From: a virus
Length of the DNA stretch: 27,564 nucleotides
Direction: 5' to 3' (one strand)
IMG/VR virus record: IMGVR_UViG_3300049726_000281
Coordinates: 1-27,564 of that record
Below the pieces are notes generated by a model, which saw only the letters and a list, made by a program, of their open reading frames with translations, made no database searches and was not told the origin of the DNA. Below are positions 22,905 to 27,564 of this stretch, piece after piece (the first letter of the stretch is position 1; each line of letters opens with the position of its first letter). Made by a program: the position numbers and the translations under genes.

Positions 22905-24149
22905 TCATGCCGCGACACCCAAGCGCTCTGCGGCGACGTCCGCAAACGTCCGGCCGTCGGCTTCGAGTGTGGCCGTCTTCCCGCTGAAGTCCATGAATCG
23001 CCGGCAAACGACATCGCAGTACCTCGGCTCCAACTCAATCAACCGCGCCTGACGCCCTGATTTCTCGCACGCGATCAGCGTCGTTCCCGACCCTCCGAAG
23101 ACGTCAAGAATCGTGTCGCGCGTCTTGCTGCTGTTGCGGAGTGCATGCTCTACGAGTTCGACCGGCTTCATGGTCGGGTGCTCCAGATTCGCCATGGGCC
23201 GCTTGATGAACCACACGTCGCCCTGGTTCCGGTCGCCGCACCAGAAGTGATCCGTGCCCTTGCGCCACCCGTACAGGATCGGTTCGTACATTCGTTGGTA
23301 GTCCGACCGGCCAAGCGTGAAGTGGTGTTTCGCCCAGATCACGAACGTGGACCAGTGGCCTCCCGCGTCCGTAAACGCCTGGTAGAGCGTGTGCAACTCA
23401 GACGAAGACATGCAGACGTACATCGCGCCTTTGCAGACCGCCAGCATGTTCGCGCACGACTCGCGCAGGAAGTCGTAGAACTTCCCGCCGAGCGCGTCGT
23501 TGCCGATCCTAAGCTTCTTCGCGGTCTTGCCGACGTAATCGACGTTGTAGGGCGGGTCCGTGAAGACCATATCCGCAAGCCCGCCGGCCAGAACCGTCTG
23601 AATCGCCTCCATGCTGGTCGCGTCGCCACACAGCAGGCGATGATCGCCCATCACCCACACGTCTCCGGGCACTGTAACCGCGTGCTCCGGCTCGTCGGGA
23701 ACGGCATCCTCGTCCGTGAGGCCCTCGCGAGTCTCCTCCGGATCGCGTAGGATCTCCTCCAGTTCCTCATCCGAAAAACCGACCAGATCGAGATCGAAGC
23801 CATCGTCCTGAAGGGCGTCCAACTCCACGCGCAACATCTGTTCGTCCCATCCGGCACTGAGCGCCAGGCGGTTATCCGCGAGAACGAGCGCGCGCCTCTG
23901 CGTCTCCGAGAGGTGATCGAGCACGATGACCGGCACCTCGGCCATCCTGAGCTTGCGCGCCGCGGCCAAGCGCGCGTGGCCGGCAATAATCACGCCGTCG
24001 GCGCCCACGAGAATCGGGTTCGTCCAGCCAAACTCCACGATGCTGGCGGCGACCTGGGCGACTTGCTCGTCGCTGTGCGTCCTGGCGTTCCTGATATACG
24101 GCAGGAGGCGATCCACGGGCCACTGCTCGATCTGGAGATCCGTTCTCAC
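22905..24149 (-). CDS. ParB-like domain fused to DNA methyltransferase (DPPY type, probable N6-adenine)
   Basis: A 414-residue protein from a GTG that overlaps the upstream stop (GTGA). Residues about 1-135 are a ParB/sulfiredoxin-like domain (PYIRNARTHSDEQVAQVAAS, GVIIAGHARLAAARKL). The catalytic part has motif IV DPPY at 198-201, then HPTMKP at 324-329 and motif I DVFGGSGTT at 349-357. The order IV before I marks a beta-class enzyme, and DPPY suggests N6-adenine methylation. ParB-methyltransferase fusions are common in phages. The enzyme would modify phage DNA, probably against host restriction. No restriction endonuclease is next to it. Its ParB half resembles that of the neighbouring gene. 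Confidence 0.9.
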   Translation of the reverse strand: MRTDLQIEQWPVDRLLPYIRNARTHSDEQVAQVAASIVEFGWTNPILVGADGVIIAGHARLAAARKLRMAEVPVIVLDHLSETQRRALVLADNRLALSAGWDEQMLRVELDALQDDGFDLDLVGFSDEELEEILRDPEETREGLTDEDAVPDEPEHAVTVPGDVWVMGDHRLLCGDATSMEAIQTVLAGGLADMVFTDPPYNVDYVGKTAKKLRIGNDALGGKFYDFLRESCANMLAVCKGAMYVCMSSSELHTLYQAFTDAGGHWSTFVIWAKHHFTLGRSDYQRMYEPILYGWRKGTDHFWCGDRNQGDVWFIKRPMANLEHPTMKPVELVEHALRNSSKTRDTILDVFGGSGTTLIACEKSGRQARLIELEPRYCDVVCRRFMDFSGKTATLEADGRTFADVAAERLGVAA

Positions 24150-25711
24150 GAAGCCTTCCTTTTGCGTGGGCCGTAGTAGGGGTTGGGGCCGTTGTGCTTG
24201 ATTGCACGCGCGTCGTTCTGCCTCGGATTCAGTACCTGGTCTGCCGGGACGCCGCGAGACTCCGCAACGGCTGCGAAGGTTTCGCCGGTGGCTGCGAGGA
24301 CCGGCGTGTCGCCGGTCAAGTTCGTGACCCGGCGGACGATCACGTCGCAGTAGGCCGGGCTGATCTCGCAGCCATAGCCCCTCCGGTCGAGCAACGCCGC
24401 CGCGGCCATCGTGCTCCCGCTTCCCATGAAGGGGTCGTAGGCCACGTCTCCGGCGTCGGAAAATGCCTTGATGAAGAATTCGGGCAGCGCTCGAGGGAAT
24501 GGCGCAGAGTGCGATCCCTGAGTGCTCTCTGTTGTAGCCTCGATGACGTTGCTCGGCCGCGCGAGGCCCTCATGCCTGCCGTCCATCAGTTTGCGGCGCA
24601 TGTGGCCCCATCCCTGCGATCCCTGTGGAGGCAAGGAGGCTGCTGCCCCACGCGGGCCCGTCCCCAGCAGGCCGCTCCCAGATCGGGATTTTGGATTGTC
24701 TGGCGAGTAGTCGAAACAGTCCTCCGACACGTGGCCTACTGCCTCAGGCCGGAACTTGATCGATTGCTGCCGGCAAAAGTGAAAGATCGGCTCCCAAGCG
24801 TTCTTGAATCGGTTTCCCCAGCCGCCCGGTACGCCGTTATCGGTCTTGCGCCAGCAGAATTCATCGACGAATCGCCAACCCCACTGCCGCCGGTGCGCGA
24901 TTACGAGGTCCTTCACGTACAGATTACGCTCCCCTTCGTCGGCGTGCTCCTTGATGTTGAGGAAGTAGGAGCCATCGGGCGCCAGAATCGACTGGACTCC
25001 GGCCGCAACCGCGCCGAACCACCCCACGTACTCGTCCGGAGGGATCGGCTCAAACCCGCTGGTGGGATCATACTCGCGCTGCGTCGCGTAGGGCGGCGAG
25101 GTCACGACGACGTCGGCCACCACATCGCCGAATAGAGCGCGAATGACATTCCCGTCGCGGCAGTCGCCGCAGATCAGGCGGTGGGCACCGATCAACCACA
25201 CGTCGCCGGTCTGGGTTACCGGCTGGGCTGGAGGTTCGGTGACCTCATCGGCCACATCCTGCGGCGGCGCGTCGCCGCCTTCGAGCAGCGCCTCCAGTTC
25301 CTCGTCGCTGAAGCCGACGACGGCGAGGTCCATGCCGTCCTTTTCGAGCTCGCGCAGTTCGGCGGCAAGGATTTTCTCGTCCCATCCGGCATTCATCGCG
25401 AGCTTGTTGTCCGCGATGATGTACGCCCGCCGTTGAGTCTCGCTGAGGTGGTCCAGCACCACCACCGGAACCTCCGGGAGGCCCAACTTGCGGGCAGCCA
25501 GGAGGCGACCGTGGCCGGCGATAATCCCATCCATCGAGTCGACGAGGATCGGATTGGTGAAGCCGAACTCAACGATGGACGCCGCGATCTGCGCTACCTG
25601 TTCGGCGGTGTGCGTGCGCGCGTTCCTCGCGTACGGCACCAGCCGGTCGGTCGGCCAGATTTCGATGCGCCGCGCCATCGCGGGCGTTATTGTCGCCGGA
25701 AGTGTCGCCAT
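24146..25711 (-). CDS. ParB-like domain fused to DNA methyltransferase (SPPY type)
   Basis: A 521-residue protein from the ATG at 25711. A GTG at 25810 and an ATG at 25678 are alternatives, and none has a clear ribosome site; the match to the paralogue begins near 25678. Residues about 12-140 are a ParB-like domain (PYARNARTHTAEQVAQIAAS, GIIAGHGRLLAARKL). Motif IV is TSPPY at 204-208 and motif I is DPFMGSGST at 426-434, a beta-class order. SPPY is typical of N4-cytosine enzymes and some N6-adenine ones. A long region between the motifs (about 330-400, Gly/Ser/Pro-rich) is probably target recognition. The C-terminus is basic (YYGPRKRKAS). It is tandem with, and paralogous to, the next gene. 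Confidence 0.88.
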   Translation of the reverse strand: MATLPATITPAMARRIEIWPTDRLVPYARNARTHTAEQVAQIAASIVEFGFTNPILVDSMDGIIAGHGRLLAARKLGLPEVPVVVLDHLSETQRRAYIIADNKLAMNAGWDEKILAAELRELEKDGMDLAVVGFSDEELEALLEGGDAPPQDVADEVTEPPAQPVTQTGDVWLIGAHRLICGDCRDGNVIRALFGDVVADVVVTSPPYATQREYDPTSGFEPIPPDEYVGWFGAVAAGVQSILAPDGSYFLNIKEHADEGERNLYVKDLVIAHRRQWGWRFVDEFCWRKTDNGVPGGWGNRFKNAWEPIFHFCRQQSIKFRPEAVGHVSEDCFDYSPDNPKSRSGSGLLGTGPRGAAASLPPQGSQGWGHMRRKLMDGRHEGLARPSNVIEATTESTQGSHSAPFPRALPEFFIKAFSDAGDVAYDPFMGSGSTMAAAALLDRRGYGCEISPAYCDVIVRRVTNLTGDTPVLAATGETFAAVAESRGVPADQVLNPRQNDARAIKHNGPNPYYGPRKRKAS

Positions 25712-25827
25712 TGGGTTACGAACTTCGAGAAATGCCGCCCCGTTCGCGCCCAGGTGCCCCGTGTCGCACCGGATGGCACCAGGTTGGCTGGTTGGCCCAC
25801 CCGCCGCCACGGGCGCGCCCTGGCCGC

Positions 25828-25851
25828 CCCTGACCGCCTGACCACCTGACC
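25828..25851 (+). repeat. Three tandem 8-base units (NCCTGACC)
   Basis: CCCTGACC, GCCTGACC and ACCTGACC follow each other without a gap, upstream of the first methyltransferase. They may be a regulator binding site or chance low-complexity sequence. Confidence 0.45.
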
Positions 25852-25871
25852 GCCCCTTTTCGCGCCGGACG

Positions 25872-26282
25872 CTAGCGAAGTTGTGCTATCCGTAAACGCG
25901 CCGGAGTTTTCGGCCCGGTAGTACCTTTAGATTCGTGGCAGCACGGGACGAGGCAGTCCGCGACGACCCGGAGGAAGACTACCCGCGTCTCCCGTGGCGC
26001 ATACGTCTTCCCATCGCGGGCGCCGCCAAGATGCTTCAGTTCCCAGGTCGGCCCGTGCTCCAAAGACTCTTTGAAGCTGTACTTGGTACCCATAACGGAA
26101 CTGGCCGAGAGCGGCCGCGGCTCACCAGGACGGAGGAAGAGGGTCGCTCGGTTGATGTGGCCCTTGCGATGGCGAACCACGCGCGCCACGAGTCCGGCCG
26201 ATTGGAGCCTTGCCAACCGCTGTTCGGACACGCAGGCGTACAGACTACCATCGGCCTGATAGACGGGAATCGAAACGTTCAT
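25872..26282 (-). CDS. Small protein, unknown
   Basis: A 136-residue protein from the ATG at 26282; a longer frame from 26399 has a less coding-like start. It begins MNVSIPVYQADGSLYACVSE, then has a possible helix-turn-helix-like stretch (RLARLQSAGLVARVVRHRKG) and a basic C-terminus. I do not recognise it. It lies just upstream of the methyltransferases and may be their regulator, but that is a guess from position only. Confidence 0.5.
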   Translation of the reverse strand: MNVSIPVYQADGSLYACVSEQRLARLQSAGLVARVVRHRKGHINRATLFLRPGEPRPLSASSVMGTKYSFKESLEHGPTWELKHLGGARDGKTYAPRETRVVFLRVVADCLVPCCHESKGTTGPKTPARLRIAQLR

Positions 26283-26892
26283 GACTCTTGGGCACACGTG
26301 GAGTAGCAGGAACCGCTGCGGGAAGGAGATTCGCGAGCGTCCCGGCGCTCGGCTTGACGCGGAAGCGATACAACTGTGCGCCCGTTCTAATTCTCTCAAA
26401 AACCGAATGGAGGGTCAATGCTTTTTTTCGATCATCACCTTTGTTTTCTGTTGGTTGAGAGCATCCGCGACGTCAAAACACCACGTGATGGCTACCATGC
26501 ATACCATGGCTACCAACGCTCCCGGATGCACGTCCGGTTGGGAGGCGACGCTCATATAGGGAGGGGAGATTCTTCTTCCTGGCAGACAACAGGACCAATG
26601 ATGGCTACCATGGTTACCACGAGTACCAAGTGATTACAAACAGTGGAGGTTCATTGGTATCCATGAAGGTCCATGGCTACCATGGCCGTTTGACCGGATT
26701 CGGCCGTGCTCGTCCGCGTTGGTCGCACGATTGCTCCACGCGTGCGCGCGGTTGAACGGCCTTCTCAAAGTCGTCGTCCAAGACGAAGAATTAGGTTCGC
26801 TATATAGGGAGATGCGTCCCAATCGATACCGTGGCTCCCAAACGGCTGTAGGTCGAGGCCGTCAACGGCCCTACCGGCACCTGCGATCAACA
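26283..26892. other. Non-coding stretch with dyad cluster
   Basis: About 610 bases without a supported gene. It contains the TGG-N3-CCA cluster (26488-26684), a further copy at 26832-26840, and two copies of ATATAGGGAG (26554-26563 and 26802-26811) 248 bases apart. These AT-rich repeats may be promoter parts, but no -35 partner was found. Short frames here use repeated ATG/ACC codons from the repeats and look spurious. Confidence 0.6.
26488..26684. repeat. Cluster of six TGG-N3-CCA inverted repeats (operator-like)
   Basis: Six short dyads lie in under 200 bases: ATGGCTACCAT at 26488, 26601 and 26673, ATGGCTACCAA at 26506, ATGGTTACCAC at 26610 (overlapping the one before it) and TTGGTATCCAT at 26654. 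Each has TGG and CCA arms with a 3-base centre. The irregular spacing rules out a tandem repeat or CRISPR. A repressor or replication/partition protein binding region is possible. Confidence 0.65.
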
Positions 26893-27564
26893 TCACGGCA
26901 CGAACTGCACGCCCTTGTCTGGCAAGCCCGCCGACTTGAAGATCCGCTTGAAAAAGTCCTCGGTCTGCCGAGCAAAATCTCGGCACAAGCTCATTGAAAT
27001 CCACACCTCCCGGCGCGCTACACTCCCGTCGGGAAAACGCAGTTTGCCGGGATATGCCAACAGCAATCGTTCGCGCTCTGCATCCAGGCCGGCCCATTTA
27101 CCGCCGCGGTGAGCAATCACATTTCGCAGCTTCTGCAGATTCTGAAGATGCGGCCAAGCCGGATCCTCCTTGACGGTCAGGGCAGCGACCCTTTTCAGAT
27201 AGAGCGCCGCGCGCTCGATCCCATGGCCGGCGGTGTCGTGCAATCCGAAATTCGAACCCCGCATGCGGCCAACCCGCTCAGCAAACGAGTCCAGCTGCGC
27301 TTCAACCGTCGAGTGGAGAAGGATAACGACAGAGTCTGCGGCCAGCGTCGGAATCCAGCGCCCAAACTTCTCGTCCAGGACCTGCCGTTCCACATCAAAA
27401 TCACCGAAGTCCCATTTCTGCTCCTCGGCCATTTCCTTGAGCGCCTGGCGCTCCTGCCGTTCCACCTCGGGGATGGCTTTATCCATGGCCTCCAAGAAGG
27501 CAGTCGTCCCCATAAGGCGTTCAAAGGTCTCGATAACCAAAGGATCAAATCGGATCTTGGCCAT
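26893..27564 (-). CDS. HEPN-domain protein, possible RNase or defence/toxin component
   Basis: A 223-residue protein whose ATG is at the very right edge. Helical throughout. Residues 147-152 read RNVIAH inside LQKLRNVIAHRGGKW, the R-x4-H motif of HEPN domains, many of which are RNases in toxin-antitoxin, abortive-infection or CRISPR-linked systems. An upstream helical region (ILLHSTVEAQLDSFAERVG) fits a HEPN helix bundle of the RiboL-PSP-HEPN sort. No antitoxin partner is seen downstream; one could lie upstream, outside the window. A non-catalytic HEPN is possible. Confidence 0.65.
   Translation of the reverse strand: MAKIRFDPLVIETFERLMGTTAFLEAMDKAIPEVERQERQALKEMAEEQKWDFGDFDVERQVLDEKFGRWIPTLAADSVVILLHSTVEAQLDSFAERVGRMRGSNFGLHDTAGHGIERAALYLKRVAALTVKEDPAWPHLQNLQKLRNVIAHRGGKWAGLDAERERLLLAYPGKLRFPDGSVARREVWISMSLCRDFARQTEDFFKRIFKSAGLPDKGVQFVP

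Noticed and set aside
26488-26684. Possible CRISPR array or short peptides made of the repeats
   Set aside because: Spacing is irregular, copies overlap, units are only about 11 bases, and there are no unique spacers of regular length or cas genes.

Overview
The window is part of a tailed-phage genome, probably a prophage, of the siphovirus (lambda-like) type from a high-GC bacterium. The host cannot be fixed from the sequence. The GC-rich codon use and the DUF3489 gene would fit a soil bacterium such as an Acidobacteriota member, but this is a weak inference. No integrase, repressor, lysis genes, tRNA or attachment sites are visible, so both ends of the phage lie outside the window.

Almost everything is on the minus strand and reads from right to left. 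The right end holds a HEPN-domain protein, a 610-base non-coding stretch with a cluster of TGG-N3-CCA dyads, a small unknown gene and two tandem ParB-methyltransferase fusions. The structural module then follows lambda order: small terminase, large terminase, gpW-like joiner, portal, S49 protease with a nested scaffold, decoration protein, major capsid protein, two small unknown head-region proteins, FII-like joiner, tail completion and terminator proteins, tail tube, tail assembly chaperone (G) with a -1 frameshift extension (G-T), tape measure, distal tail proteins and a gpL-like hub protein that runs off the left edge.

Three cargo insertions interrupt this order. (1) Between the gpW-like gene and the portal lies a three-gene operon of visibly lower GC: a Cap4/DUF4297-type nuclease, a small middle component and an SMC-like ABC ATPase. 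The genes overlap by 8 and 4 bases. This is the layout of Lamassu / ABC-three-component anti-phage defence and is the most striking feature here. (2) Between the chaperone and the tape measure lies a plus-strand gene with six CxxC motifs, preceded by a short in-frame leader ORF with a strong ribosome site. (3) Upstream of the terminase lies a plus-strand histone-H1-like DUF3489 protein that ends at a GC-rich hairpin.

The structural genes together package DNA, build the head and assemble a long tail. The methyltransferases probably mark phage or prophage DNA. The defence operon and the HEPN protein may protect the lysogen against other phages; this last point is inference from family and position.
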